Assembly (NCBI GenBank): GCA_964396055.1 | Contig: CAYNDV010000003.1 | Location: forward strand, 1-64,000 | Direction: 5' to 3' | Source of the DNA: CAYJPV01 sp964396055 | GTDB lineage: Bacteria > Acidobacteriota > Vicinamibacteria > Vicinamibacterales > JAKQTR01 | DNA length: 64,000 bases | Part shown: positions 7,934-16,870 of the stretch, in pieces | Layout of the letters: each line of letters opens with the position of its first letter | Numbering within the stretch: position 1 is the stretch's first letter | The notes under the pieces: model-generated | The model's input: the letters and a program-made list of their open reading frames with translations, nothing else | Told to the model about the DNA's origin: nothing | The model's database searches: none | Program-made: the position numbers and the translations under genes

Positions 7934-9887
7934 GTTTGACCACCGTCACCGTTATCTGCGACGGGTAGGCCGTCGAGTGGTGGACAGCGTTGCGGGCCAC
8001 CACACCCTTCGATTCATCGAAGTTGTTGCCGCCCGTGTTGAGGTTGCGGTCGAAACGCGGGAAGTTGCTGCTCGAGACCTCGATGCGCAGCCGGTGCCCC
8101 GGTTTGAAGTAGTTGCTCGTCGTCAGGGGCTGCAGTGTCACCTTGTAGACCCTGCCGGCCTCCATCCACACCGGCGGGACGTCGTACCCGTCCCGGTACC
8201 GCATGCGCTGAATCGACTCGTCGAGGTTGTAGGCGCGCCCGTCGGGATAGACATCGAGCACCTTCACCGTGAAGTCGGTGTCCTTCGCGTCGGACGACAC
8301 GTACAGGGTCGGGACGATGGGTCCGGAGATCTCGATGCCGTCCTTGAAGGGCTCCGACGTGTAGACGAGCACGTCGTGCCGCGCCTCCATCTTGCGCTGA
8401 TCGAAGGACCCCGCCTGGATGGCCGTCCCGGTGCAGCAGACGTTCCCGCCGTAGGACAGGACCGGGTTTGCCGGGTCGTACGTGAAGTGGTCCGGCATGT
8501 TGGTGGCCGGCGGCGCCGCCGCCAGGGTGCCGTCGCCGTAGAGCGAGTTCGCCTTGCCGCCGCTGGCCAGGTAGAACGTCATCGGCTGAGCGCCGGCGGG
8601 AGGCCAGGTATCGGACGTCTGCCAGGTGTTCGACCCCATGGTGAAGTACGTCACCTTCGGCAGGCGGTCGAGCCGTTCACCTTTCTCGCCCTTCAGGAAC
8701 CGGTCGAAGAAGCCGTAGACGATGTCGTTGTAGTCGAGGCGGGCGTCGCCCATGCTGCGCTCACCGACCACCGTGTCCTCGCTGGCTCGCGTGTACGAAC
8801 AATGGGCCACGGGCGCGATGATCGCCCACTGCTGATCGGCGACGGCCGGCCTCGCGGTCTTGCGGACATGGTTGTAGAGCGCCAGGTTCGGCCCCACCGA
8901 GACGTCGTACCACGACATGAACCACAGTCCCGGCACGTTGATCGCCGCATCGTCGTGGACAAGCCCGCCCTTGTACCACGCGGGATCGTTGGGCGTGCGC
9001 TGCACCATGCGGCCGCCGGTCGGCACGGGCATCGAATCCGCGAAGATGCCCCTCGGGCCGTCGACGGCGGTGTAGATGTCCTGGATGGGCAGCGTCCACA
9101 GGGCCTTCGACCAGTCGACATCCGGCATCCGGGGCGCCAGGTCGAAGTACTTCGACGCCTTGACCAGGTCCTCGCGGGGCATGTCCTTCGGGAACATGGG
9201 CCGCAACTGGTTCTGTTCGTCATGGAGCCACGCGATGAAGAGCATCTGCACCGCGCCGCCGCGATACCAGTTGCCCTGTTCGTAATACGGTTTCACGCGG
9301 CCGACGCCGGCACCGAATCCCTGCACGTTCATGGCGGCGTACGCCGGGTGGCCCGTCGCGGCAATCGCCATCTGGTACTCGGCGGTGGACGAGCAGCCCG
9401 TGGTGCCGATCTTCCCGTTCGACCAGGGCTGCTTCGTGATCCACGACAAGGCATCTTCGCCGTCGGTGACGGGGGCGCCCAGGATGTCGTAATGCCCTTC
9501 CGAGAAGTAGTGGCCCCGCTCGTTCTGGATGACGTAGGCGTACCCGCGCTTCACGGCGGTCAGGGCCTGATTCATGTCGCGCGGCACGCCGTTCTGCACA
9601 TCCCAGTAGTTGAAGTTGTAGGGCGTGCGGACGAAGATGGTCGGCACCGGCCCGGCGGCATCCTTCGGACGGTAGATGTCGGTGGCGAGGCGGACGCCGT
9701 CGCGCATCGGCATCATCACCTTGCGTTCGACGACGGCGACGCTCTGCAGCTCGCGTTCGGTGCGCCAGCGCTGGGCGGCCTGGTCGGGCGTGAGGCCCGC
9801 GCCGCGCTGCGCGACGACGGAAACGGATGCCGCCAGCAGGACGGCAGCGAGGACGGCAACGGACACGCGGCGGGTGATGGTCGGCAT
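7929..9887 (-). CDS. Secreted CocE/NonD family alpha/beta hydrolase (peptidase S15-like)
   Basis: A 652-residue protein with a signal peptide (VAVLAAVLLAASVSVVAQ, residues 9-26). The S15/CocE alpha/beta-hydrolase domain starts at about residue 60 (MPMRDGVRLATDIYRP) and has the nucleophile elbow GCSSTAEY; the C-terminal third is the beta-sandwich X-Pro dipeptidyl-peptidase C-terminal-like domain (SSNFPRFDRNLNTGGN). Members are exported acyl-transferring hydrolases, peptidases or esterases; the substrate is not predictable. GGAG lies 7-10 bases before ATG 9887. It is divergent from hutH, and only 78 bases hold both start regions. The 3' end runs into the CTAGCCT array. Confidence 0.9.
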   Translation of the reverse strand: MPTITRRVSVAVLAAVLLAASVSVVAQRGAGLTPDQAAQRWRTERELQSVAVVERKVMMPMRDGVRLATDIYRPKDAAGPVPTIFVRTPYNFNYWDVQNGVPRDMNQALTAVKRGYAYVIQNERGHYFSEGHYDILGAPVTDGEDALSWITKQPWSNGKIGTTGCSSTAEYQMAIAATGHPAYAAMNVQGFGAGVGRVKPYYEQGNWYRGGAVQMLFIAWLHDEQNQLRPMFPKDMPREDLVKASKYFDLAPRMPDVDWSKALWTLPIQDIYTAVDGPRGIFADSMPVPTGGRMVQRTPNDPAWYKGGLVHDDAAINVPGLWFMSWYDVSVGPNLALYNHVRKTARPAVADQQWAIIAPVAHCSYTRASEDTVVGERSMGDARLDYNDIVYGFFDRFLKGEKGERLDRLPKVTYFTMGSNTWQTSDTWPPAGAQPMTFYLASGGKANSLYGDGTLAAAPPATNMPDHFTYDPANPVLSYGGNVCCTGTAIQAGSFDQRKMEARHDVLVYTSEPFKDGIEISGPIVPTLYVSSDAKDTDFTVKVLDVYPDGRAYNLDESIQRMRYRDGYDVPPVWMEAGRVYKVTLQPLTTSNYFKPGHRLRIEVSSSNFPRFDRNLNTGGNNFDESKGVVARNAVHHSTAYPSQITVTVVKR

Positions 9888-9945
9888 CTCTGGCTCCAGG
9901 GTGTTCCTCAGGATACAGGGGCTGGCCCCTGGCTCCCAAGATGCC

Positions 9946-9963
9946 TATACTTGTCTATACAAG
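9946..9963 (+). promoter_or_regulatory. hutH promoter -10 and HutC-type operator
   Basis: TATACT at 9946-9951 is a good -10 hexamer. Overlapping it, CTTGT (9950-9954), CTAT, ACAAG (9959-9963) forms a 14-bp near-palindrome ending two bases before the hutH ATG. HutC repressors of the GntR family bind TTGT/ACAA-armed palindromes at hut promoters, and a hutC-like gene is the last gene of this operon. A repressor here would block polymerase directly. No Shine-Dalgarno precedes hutH. Confidence 0.6.
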
Positions 9964-9965
9964 CT

Positions 9966-11516
9966 ATGTCGACTCCCCTCACGCTCACCCCTTCCACGGT
10001 CACCCTCGCCGACCTGCGCCGGATTCACGACGGATCCGATCCGCTGCGGCTCGACCCGGCCGCCCGCCCCGGTGTCGAGGCCGCCCGCGCCGCCGTCCAG
10101 GCCATCGTCCGCGACGGCCGCGTGGTCTACGGCGTGAACACCGGGTTCGGGAAACTTGCACAGACCACCATCCCGGCGGAGCGGCTGACTGAACTGCAGA
10201 CCAACCTGGTGCTGTCGCACAGCGTGGGCACGGGGCCCCTGTTGCCGCCGCGGGTCGTGCGGCTGATCCTCGCCCTCAAGGTCATCGGACTGGCGCGCGG
10301 TCATTCCGGGGTGCGCTGGGAGGTCATCGAGGCGCTGCTGGCGATGGCCAATGGGGGGGTGCTGCCGTGCATCCCGGCCAAGGGGTCCGTCGGCGCCTCG
10401 GGCGACCTGGCGCCGCTGGCCCACATGAGCGCGGCGCTCCTGGGCGTTGGCGACGTCACGATCCACGGACGCGTCGCGCCCGCCGCCGAGGGACTGCGGG
10501 TGGCCGGCCTGCGCCCGTTGACGCTCGAACCCAAGGAGGGGCTGGCGTTGCTGAACGGCACGCAGGTGTCCACCGCCCTGGCGCTGAGCGGCCTGTTTGC
10601 CGCCGAGAACGTCTTCGGGGCCGCCGTCGTCGCCGGCGCGCTGTCCCTCGAGGCCATCAAGGGGTCCCTCGCCCCGTTCGATCCCCGGATCCATGCCGCG
10701 CGCGGGCAGCGGGGCCAGATCGCCGTGGCCGCGGTCTTCCGCGGGCTGGTGGGCGGCAGCGACATCCTGGCGTCCCATGTCGGATGCGATCGGGTGCAGG
10801 ATCCGTACTCGATCCGCTGCCAGCCGCAGGTGATGGGGGCCTGCCTCGACAACATCACGCACGCATCGCGGGTGCTGGAGATCGAGGCCAACGCCACGTC
10901 CGACAACCCGCTGGTGTTCGCCGACACGGGTGACGTGCTGTCGGGCGGCAACTTCCACGCGGAGCCCGTGGCGTTCGCGGCCGACATCCTGGCCCTCGCC
11001 ATCGCCGAAATCGGCGGCCTGGCCGAGCGCCGCATCGCGCTGCTCGTCGATGCGAACCTGAGCGGCCTGCCGCCGTTCCTGGTCCACGAGGGCGGCGTGA
11101 ACTCGGGCTTCATGATCGCCCACGTCACCGCCGCGGCGCTGGCGTCCGAAAACAAGAGCCTGGCGCACCCGGCCAGCGTGGACAGCCTGCCGACCTCGGC
11201 CAACCAGGAAGACCACGTGTCGATGGCCACCAACGGCGCGCGCCGCCTCCACGACATGGCCGCCAACACGGCCACCATCGTCGGGATCGAGGCCGCCGCG
11301 GCCGTGCAGGGCATCGAGTTCCACCGGCCGCTCCGCTCGTCGGACGCCCTCGAGGCGCAGGTGGCGCACATCCGGACACGCGTCGCCCCGTACGATCACG
11401 ACCGGTTCTTCGCTCCCGACATCGAGACCATGAGCCGCTGGGCCGTCGAGGCGCCGCTGCCGGCGCCCGTGCGCGCCCTGCTGCCGAGTCAGAAGGCACC
11501 GCAGGAGACATCATGA
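9966..11516 (+). CDS. hutH: Histidine ammonia-lyase
   Basis: A 516-residue enzyme that deaminates L-histidine to urocanate, the first step of histidine degradation, in the cytoplasm. The autocatalytic MIO triad Ala-Ser-Gly is at residues 144-146 within GSVGASGDLAPLAHM; YGVNTGFGKL near residue 54, NGTQVS and the substrate loop QDPYSIRCQPQVMG are also conserved. The ATG at 9966 gives the usual family N-terminus; a far longer open frame upstream is only a shadow of the divergent gene. The stop codon overlaps the hutU start (ATGA), so the two are translationally coupled. Confidence 0.97.
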   Translation: MSTPLTLTPSTVTLADLRRIHDGSDPLRLDPAARPGVEAARAAVQAIVRDGRVVYGVNTGFGKLAQTTIPAERLTELQTNLVLSHSVGTGPLLPPRVVRLILALKVIGLARGHSGVRWEVIEALLAMANGGVLPCIPAKGSVGASGDLAPLAHMSAALLGVGDVTIHGRVAPAAEGLRVAGLRPLTLEPKEGLALLNGTQVSTALALSGLFAAENVFGAAVVAGALSLEAIKGSLAPFDPRIHAARGQRGQIAVAAVFRGLVGGSDILASHVGCDRVQDPYSIRCQPQVMGACLDNITHASRVLEIEANATSDNPLVFADTGDVLSGGNFHAEPVAFAADILALAIAEIGGLAERRIALLVDANLSGLPPFLVHEGGVNSGFMIAHVTAAALASENKSLAHPASVDSLPTSANQEDHVSMATNGARRLHDMAANTATIVGIEAAAAVQGIEFHRPLRSSDALEAQVAHIRTRVAPYDHDRFFAPDIETMSRWAVEAPLPAPVRALLPSQKAPQETS

Positions 11517-13210
11517 CCATCGATCCCAGGCGTGACGACACCCGTGAGATTCGCGCCCCGCGGGGCACCACGCGGGCGTGCAGGAGCTGGCTGACCGAAG
11601 CGGCGTACCGGATGATCCAGAACAACCTCGATCCCGAGGTGGCCGAGAACCCGCAGAGCCTCGTCGTCTACGGCGGCATCGGCCGCGCCGCCCGAAACTG
11701 GGCCTGCTTCGACGCCATCCTCGAGGCGCTGCGCCGGCTCGAAGACGACGAGACGCTGCTCGTCCAGTCGGGCAAGCCGGTCGGGGTGTTCACGACGCAC
11801 CCCGACGCGCCGCGCGTGCTCATCGCCAACTCGAATCTCGTGCCGAAGTGGGCCACCTGGGAGCACTTCCACGAACTGGACCGCCGGGGCCTGTTCATGT
11901 ACGGCCAGATGACGGCCGGATCGTGGATCTACATCGGCAGCCAGGGCATCGTGCAGGGCACCTACGAGACCTTCGCGGAGGCGGGGCGGCAGCACTACGG
12001 CGGCGACTGGGCCGGGCGCTGGATCCTGACCGCGGGCCTCGGCGGCATGGGCGGGGCCCAGCCGCTCGCCGCCAGCTTCGCCGGCGCGTCGTCGCTCGTC
12101 ATCGAGTGCGACCCGGCGCGCATCGCGGCGCGGCTGCGCACGAAGTACCTCGACGAGCAGGCGCACGACCTGGACGATGCCCTCGCACGCGTGCGGGAAC
12201 ACTGCGCGAGGAAGGAGGCGGTGTCGGTGGGGCTGCTGGGCAACGCGGCCGAGATCCTGCCACGCCTCGTGCAGCGCGCGAAGGCGGGCGGCCTGCGGCC
12301 GGACCTGGTCACCGATCAAACCAGCGCCCACGACCTCGTCAACGGTTACCTGCCCATGGGCTGGTCGCTCGAACAGTGGCGTGCGGCGCAGGCAGACCCG
12401 GAGCAGCACGCGATGCTGAAGGCCGCCGCCGGCCGCAGTTGCGCCCTGCACGTGCAGGCGATGCTCGACTTCAAGGCCATGGGCCTCCCCGTGGTCGACT
12501 ACGGCAACAACATCCGGCAGGTGGCCCGTGACCACGGCGTCGCCGACGCCTTTGCGTTTCCCGGCTTCGTGCCGGCGTACGTCCGGCCGCTGTTCTGCGA
12601 CGGCAAGGGACCGTTCCGCTGGGTGGCGCTCTCGGGTGATCCCGAGGACATCCGCCGGACCGACGCGAAGCTGAAGGAGCTCTTCCCGGCCAACGCCGGC
12701 GTGCAGCGCTGGCTCGACATGGCCGGAAAGCGGATTGCGTTCCAGGGACTGCCGTCGCGCATCTGCTGGCTGGGTCTGGGCGAACGTCACGTCGCGGGCC
12801 TGGCCTTCAACGCCATGGTCCGATCAGGCGAGCTCAAGGCGCCGATCGTCATCGGCCGCGACCATCTCGACACCGGGTCGGTGGCGAGCCCGAACCGTGA
12901 GACGGAGGGCATGCTGGACGGATCGGACGCGGTGTCCGACTGGCCGCTGCTGAACGCGATGCTGAACACCGCGGGTGGCGCCACGTGGGTCAGCTTCCAT
13001 CACGGCGGCGGCGTCGGCATGGGGTACTCGCAGCACGCCGGCGTCGTGATCGTCTGCGATGGCAGCGAGGCCGCTGACCGGCGGCTGGCGCGCGTCCTGT
13101 GGAACGATCCGGCCTCCGGCGTGATGCGCCACGCCGACGCCGGCTACGAGCAGGCCCGGGCGTGCGCACGCGCGCAGGGGCTGAAGCTGCCGCTGTTCGC
13201 GGCGGAGTAG
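11513..13210 (+). CDS. hutU: Urocanate hydratase (urocanase)
   Basis: A 565-residue NAD-dependent urocanase converting urocanate to 4-imidazolone-5-propionate. The NAD-binding stretch GLGGMGGAQPLAASFAGA (about residues 175-192), DYGNNIRQ, and the C-terminal block DTGSVASPNRETEGM followed by HHGGGVGMGYSQHAG are all present and uninterrupted. The start codon overlaps the hutH stop by four bases (ATGA). The next enzyme of the pathway, imidazolonepropionase HutI, is not encoded in this window, so the pathway must be completed elsewhere on the chromosome. Confidence 0.97.
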   Translation: MTIDPRRDDTREIRAPRGTTRACRSWLTEAAYRMIQNNLDPEVAENPQSLVVYGGIGRAARNWACFDAILEALRRLEDDETLLVQSGKPVGVFTTHPDAPRVLIANSNLVPKWATWEHFHELDRRGLFMYGQMTAGSWIYIGSQGIVQGTYETFAEAGRQHYGGDWAGRWILTAGLGGMGGAQPLAASFAGASSLVIECDPARIAARLRTKYLDEQAHDLDDALARVREHCARKEAVSVGLLGNAAEILPRLVQRAKAGGLRPDLVTDQTSAHDLVNGYLPMGWSLEQWRAAQADPEQHAMLKAAAGRSCALHVQAMLDFKAMGLPVVDYGNNIRQVARDHGVADAFAFPGFVPAYVRPLFCDGKGPFRWVALSGDPEDIRRTDAKLKELFPANAGVQRWLDMAGKRIAFQGLPSRICWLGLGERHVAGLAFNAMVRSGELKAPIVIGRDHLDTGSVASPNRETEGMLDGSDAVSDWPLLNAMLNTAGGATWVSFHHGGGVGMGYSQHAGVVIVCDGSEAADRRLARVLWNDPASGVMRHADAGYEQARACARAQGLKLPLFAAE

Positions 13211-13223
13211 CCGCGTTGTCGTG

Positions 13224-13349
13224 GGGGCTGGCTTCAGCCAGCCCCGGGTACGTCCGGCTAACGCCGGACGCCACGAAGACCAGGCCAGGCGCCACGAAGG
13301 GCTTTGACGTCCGTCGTGCAGGGCTTCAGCCCTGCCGGGCGCCACGAAG
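13224..13349. repeat. Cluster of three hairpins with GCCACGAAG words
   Basis: Hairpin 1 at 13224-13245 has 10-bp arms (GGGGCTGGCT and AGCCAGCCCC) round TC. Hairpin 2 at 13251-13270 has 8-bp arms (CGTCCGGC and GCCGGACG) round TAAC. Hairpin 3 at 13318-13335 has 8-bp arms (GCAGGGCT and AGCCCTGC) round TC. The word GCCACGAAG recurs at 13270, 13291 and 13341. Hairpins 1 and 3 share the GGCTTCAGCC core. This looks like REP-type repetitive extragenic DNA. No T-run follows, so it is not a standard terminator. Confidence 0.8.
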
Positions 13350-13360
13350 GACGACGACGG

Positions 13361-14128
13361 ATGGCAGCGAAGATGGTGACCCGACGTCAGCTCGACACCG
13401 GCCACGGATCGCGGGCGCTCTACGTCGCCGTGAAGGACCACGTCCGCGCCGGGATCCGTTCGGGCCGGTGGAAGGCCGGCGACCGTCTGCCGTCCGAGCA
13501 CGAACTGGTGGCCGCCCTCGGCGTCTCGCGCATGACCGTCAACCGCGCGCTGCGCGAATTGGCCGGCGCGGGCGAACTGGTGCGCATCGCCGGCGTCGGC
13601 ACGTTCGCCAGCGAACCGAAGCCCCAGTCTGGGCTCCAGCGCGTCGCGAGCATCGCGGACGAGATCCGGGCGCGCGGCCACGCGTACGCCTGCCACCTCG
13701 TGGCAGTGACGCGCGAGGCGGCGTCGGTCGAGGTGGCGGCCGCGCTGGATCTCGGCACGGGCGACGCCGTCTACCACTCGGTGTGCGTCCATCACGAGAA
13801 CGGCGTGCCCGTCCAGCTCGAGGACCGCTACGTCAATCCGCAGGCCGCCCCGGCGTTCATCGATCAGGACTTCCGCCGGATCACGCCGTCGGAGTACCTG
13901 CTGCAGGCCGTGCCGCTCGACGAGGTGGAGCACGTGGTGGACGCCACGCGGCCGGCGAAGCGCGAGGCGGCGCTGCTGCAGGTGAAACCCAAGGAGCCGT
14001 GCCTGGTGCTGACCCGCCGCACGTGGTCCCGCGGCCGCACCGTCACCTTCGTGCGCTGCGTGCACCCGGGATCGCGTTACCGCCTCGGCACACGGTTCAA
14101 GGCCAGCGGCCCCCAGACGTTCGCGTAG
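13361..14128 (+). CDS. hutC: GntR/HutC family transcriptional repressor of histidine utilisation
   Basis: A 255-residue regulator. The N-terminal GntR winged helix (about residues 15-85: GDRLPSEHELVAALGVSRMTVNRALREL) is followed by a UTRA/HutC effector domain (QLEDRYVNP, TPSEYLLQAVPLDEVEHVV, PCLVLTRRTW, HPGSRYRLGTRF), the pattern seen in true HutC proteins that sense urocanate. It lies 150 bases downstream of hutU across a hairpin cluster and probably represses the hutH promoter through the palindrome at 9950-9963. ATG 13361 is preceded by GAAGGA; a longer frame begins inside the repeat cluster and is rejected. Confidence 0.9.
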   Translation: MAAKMVTRRQLDTGHGSRALYVAVKDHVRAGIRSGRWKAGDRLPSEHELVAALGVSRMTVNRALRELAGAGELVRIAGVGTFASEPKPQSGLQRVASIADEIRARGHAYACHLVAVTREAASVEVAAALDLGTGDAVYHSVCVHHENGVPVQLEDRYVNPQAAPAFIDQDFRRITPSEYLLQAVPLDEVEHVVDATRPAKREAALLQVKPKEPCLVLTRRTWSRGRTVTFVRCVHPGSRYRLGTRFKASGPQTFA

Positions 14129-14182
14129 GCTTCCTTCCGAGCCGCTGCGGGATCGGGCCCGGGTCCCGACGCGCGTCGGCGC

Positions 14183-16813
14183 TCAGCGCGGGCGTTCGTC
14201 CTGATCCGCGGCAGCGTCCGCATAGTGCTCGCGCAGGCAATCCGGACACATGCCGTGGCTGAAGACGGCTTCGGAGTGATCCTTGATGTAGGCCTCCATC
14301 TGGGTCCAGTAGCCCTGGTCGTCGCGGATCTTCTTGCACCACGCGCAGATCGGCAGCAGGCCGTGCAGGACCTTGAGATCCGCCAGGGCGCGATCCACCC
14401 GCGCCGCGAGTTCGCGCTCGCGCGCCTGCAACCGGCGGATACGCCCGCGATGGGCCGCGTAGGCCGAGCCGGACACCAGCCCGAGGGCGACCACCACCGC
14501 CAGCGTCAGGAACCAGACGGTCTGATAGACGTGCGGCCGCAGCGTGACGTCCACGGCCGCTCCCGTCGCGCTCCAGTCGCCGTCGCGCGGCCTGGCCGAC
14601 ACGACGAACCGGTAGCGGCCCGGCCGGATGTTCGTGTACCGCGCCTCACGCGACTTCCCGGCCGCCACCCAGCCGGGGTCCGAGCCTTCCAGGCGATAGC
14701 GGAACTCGATCTCTCCGGCCCCGGTGAAACTCGGGGCCGTGTAACGGAACACCAGCGTGCCGCGGCCCTGCGGCGCGTCGAGCGGCGCCACCGTCGTGTA
14801 GGTCCGGTCGTTGACGGTGACGCCCTCGATCCGGACCGGGAGCGTCAGGACAACGGCGCGCACCGTCGACGGATCGGCTTCCACCACGCCGCCGAGGGTC
14901 GCGAACCAGACACGGCCGTCCCGGCTCGTCATGGCCACCGGATGGTGGCTCAGGGCGCACTGCGTGCTGGGCAGACCGTGCTCCAACCCGAAGACCTCGG
15001 CGGACACGCGGGGCACACGCCCGTCCGCAACCGCGTGCAGGTCATCGCGGCGAACCGCGAACACCCCCCGGCCCGACGCCATCCAGAGACGGCCTGTCGC
15101 ATCCGCCGTGATGCCGTAGATGTAGTTCTCGTGCAGGCCGTCGAGGGCCCGGATCGACGCGAGGCGCCCGTGGGCGAGCCGGCTCAGGCCGCGCCGCGTG
15201 GCAATCCAGAGGACCCCGTCGGGGTCTCGCAGCAGCGCCTGTACGTTGTCGTCGGCCAATCCCTCACGCGTCGTGTACCGCGTGACGCCGTCGTCACGCA
15301 GGTGCAGGAGTCCACTGCCCCGGGTGCCGATCCAGAGCCCGTCGGCGCCGCCGCACACGAGGGCCCGCACATCGCCCGTCGACGCCCCCGGCGGAACGGT
15401 CTCGACTCCATTCGGGTGCACGCGTACGACGCCGTTCGCGTTGGTGCCGACGACCATCGCGCCGTCGGCCTCCGGGCACATCACCCGCACGTGCGTGCGC
15501 AGTCCCGCGTGGCGGCCGATGGGTTCGAAGCGTGTCGGGAATCGGCTGGCCCAGGGAGAAGCGGGACCGGCCGATCGGTACAGGCCCGCCTCGGTGCCGA
15601 CCCACAGGCGGCCGGACCGGTCCTCGGCCAACGACGAAATCGCCCGGTCCGGCAGCCCGCTGGCGGCGGCGAATGACACCATCCGGCGATCCGACATCGC
15701 CACGAGTGCCGTGCCGCTGGCAGCCCAGATCGTCCCGTCGGACATCTCGAAGACGGCCGTGGCCGTTTTCGAGGGCAGGCCGGCGGCAGGATCCCACACC
15801 CGGAAGAGCGCCCGCTGCAGCCGGACCAGGCCGTAGCCGCGAAACCCGACCCAGATGCCGCCTTCGTTGTCCTGCCCCACCGTGGTGACGTCCACGCCGC
15901 TCAGGACGCTGGTGAACCGCATGTGTGCGCCGGGTTCCCCGATCGAGTGGTCCAGCCCGTTGCTGGTGCCCACCCACAGCCGTCCGTCGGCGTCTTCCCG
16001 CACGGTCTGGACCGCCCGCGACGACAGGCCGTGAGCGGGTCCGAACGCCACGGCGCCGCCGGGCGACACCAGGAGGAGGCCGTGTGAGGTGCCCGCCCAG
16101 AGGCGGCCTGCCCGATCGTGGGTGAGGGCATCCACCTGCACCGGTTCCCCGCCGGGCAGCAGGGGCACGGCTGAGAACCGGCTGCCGTCGAAACGCTGGA
16201 GGCCCGCGCGGGAGCCGACCAGGACGGCTCCGGCTGCGTCGATGGCCAGACTGCGCACGCCGGCGTCGGCCAGGCCGTCGCGCGTGGTGAAGTTGGTGAA
16301 CACGCCCCCCGCATACCGGCTCAGGCCGCGGTCCGTGCCCACCCACAGGGTGCCGTGCCCATCGACGGCCAGGACCCTCACGAGGTCGTCCACGAGGCCG
16401 TCGGCGGCGGTCAGCGTCCTGAAGGCTCCCAGGTGGTAGCGTCCAAGTCCGCCGCCGTTCACGGCGATCCACAGGGCCCCGTCGGCCGCCTCGGCAAACG
16501 AATAGATCTCCCCCTCGGGCGGGGCGGATGGCTCGCGGCCGGTCCACACGGTGAATGTCAGTCCGTCGAATCTGGCGGCCCCTCCCCGCGTGCCCACCCA
16601 GAGGTAGCCGTCGCGGGCCTGATGCAGGCTGATCACGCGATCGTGGGGCAGGCCCTGGCCCTGACGCCACGCGCCGGCGACGGTCCACTCGAGTTCCCCG
16701 GGATGCCGGACGGTCGAGATCTGCGCCGTCGTCGTCTGTGGCACCGCGGCCAGCATCATCACGGCGAGCATCGCCCGTCGGAGCGCGCCGGCGGTCGTCT
16801 GAGGACAGGTCAT
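14183..16813 (-). CDS. Beta-propeller sensor (Reg_prop/Y_Y_Y) with Cys-rich tail instead of a histidine kinase
   Basis: An 876-residue membrane sensor. After a signal peptide come about 12-14 propeller blades with the two-component-regulator-propeller signature (for example GLPHDRVISLHQARDGYLWVG and GRLWVGT...GL), then a Y_Y_Y beta-sandwich (FRYTAPSFTGAGEIEFRYRLEG), one membrane helix (VWFLTLAVVVALGLVSGSAY) and a short coiled coil (RRLQARERELAARVDRALADL). The usual HisKA/HATPase domains are absent. The protein ends in about 60 residues containing LPICAWCKKIRDDQGYW and HGMCPDCL, two Cys pairs that could bind zinc. Such tails occur at the ends of some sensor and response-regulator proteins, without an assigned function to my knowledge. 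It is convergent with hutC. Confidence 0.85.
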   Translation of the reverse strand: MTCPQTTAGALRRAMLAVMMLAAVPQTTTAQISTVRHPGELEWTVAGAWRQGQGLPHDRVISLHQARDGYLWVGTRGGAARFDGLTFTVWTGREPSAPPEGEIYSFAEAADGALWIAVNGGGLGRYHLGAFRTLTAADGLVDDLVRVLAVDGHGTLWVGTDRGLSRYAGGVFTNFTTRDGLADAGVRSLAIDAAGAVLVGSRAGLQRFDGSRFSAVPLLPGGEPVQVDALTHDRAGRLWAGTSHGLLLVSPGGAVAFGPAHGLSSRAVQTVREDADGRLWVGTSNGLDHSIGEPGAHMRFTSVLSGVDVTTVGQDNEGGIWVGFRGYGLVRLQRALFRVWDPAAGLPSKTATAVFEMSDGTIWAASGTALVAMSDRRMVSFAAASGLPDRAISSLAEDRSGRLWVGTEAGLYRSAGPASPWASRFPTRFEPIGRHAGLRTHVRVMCPEADGAMVVGTNANGVVRVHPNGVETVPPGASTGDVRALVCGGADGLWIGTRGSGLLHLRDDGVTRYTTREGLADDNVQALLRDPDGVLWIATRRGLSRLAHGRLASIRALDGLHENYIYGITADATGRLWMASGRGVFAVRRDDLHAVADGRVPRVSAEVFGLEHGLPSTQCALSHHPVAMTSRDGRVWFATLGGVVEADPSTVRAVVLTLPVRIEGVTVNDRTYTTVAPLDAPQGRGTLVFRYTAPSFTGAGEIEFRYRLEGSDPGWVAAGKSREARYTNIRPGRYRFVVSARPRDGDWSATGAAVDVTLRPHVYQTVWFLTLAVVVALGLVSGSAYAAHRGRIRRLQARERELAARVDRALADLKVLHGLLPICAWCKKIRDDQGYWTQMEAYIKDHSEAVFSHGMCPDCLREHYADAAADQDERPR

Positions 16814-16870
16814 GGCATCCTCATGGGCCCTTCCGCTCGATCGGCCCGCTCAGGAGTGCGCTCCGGGGGT

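Noticed and set aside
7977..9965. N-terminal extension of hutH by over 600 codons
   Set aside because: It is antisense to the CocE-like gene, has no homology to ammonia-lyases, and crosses the hut operator; the ATG at 9966 matches the family.
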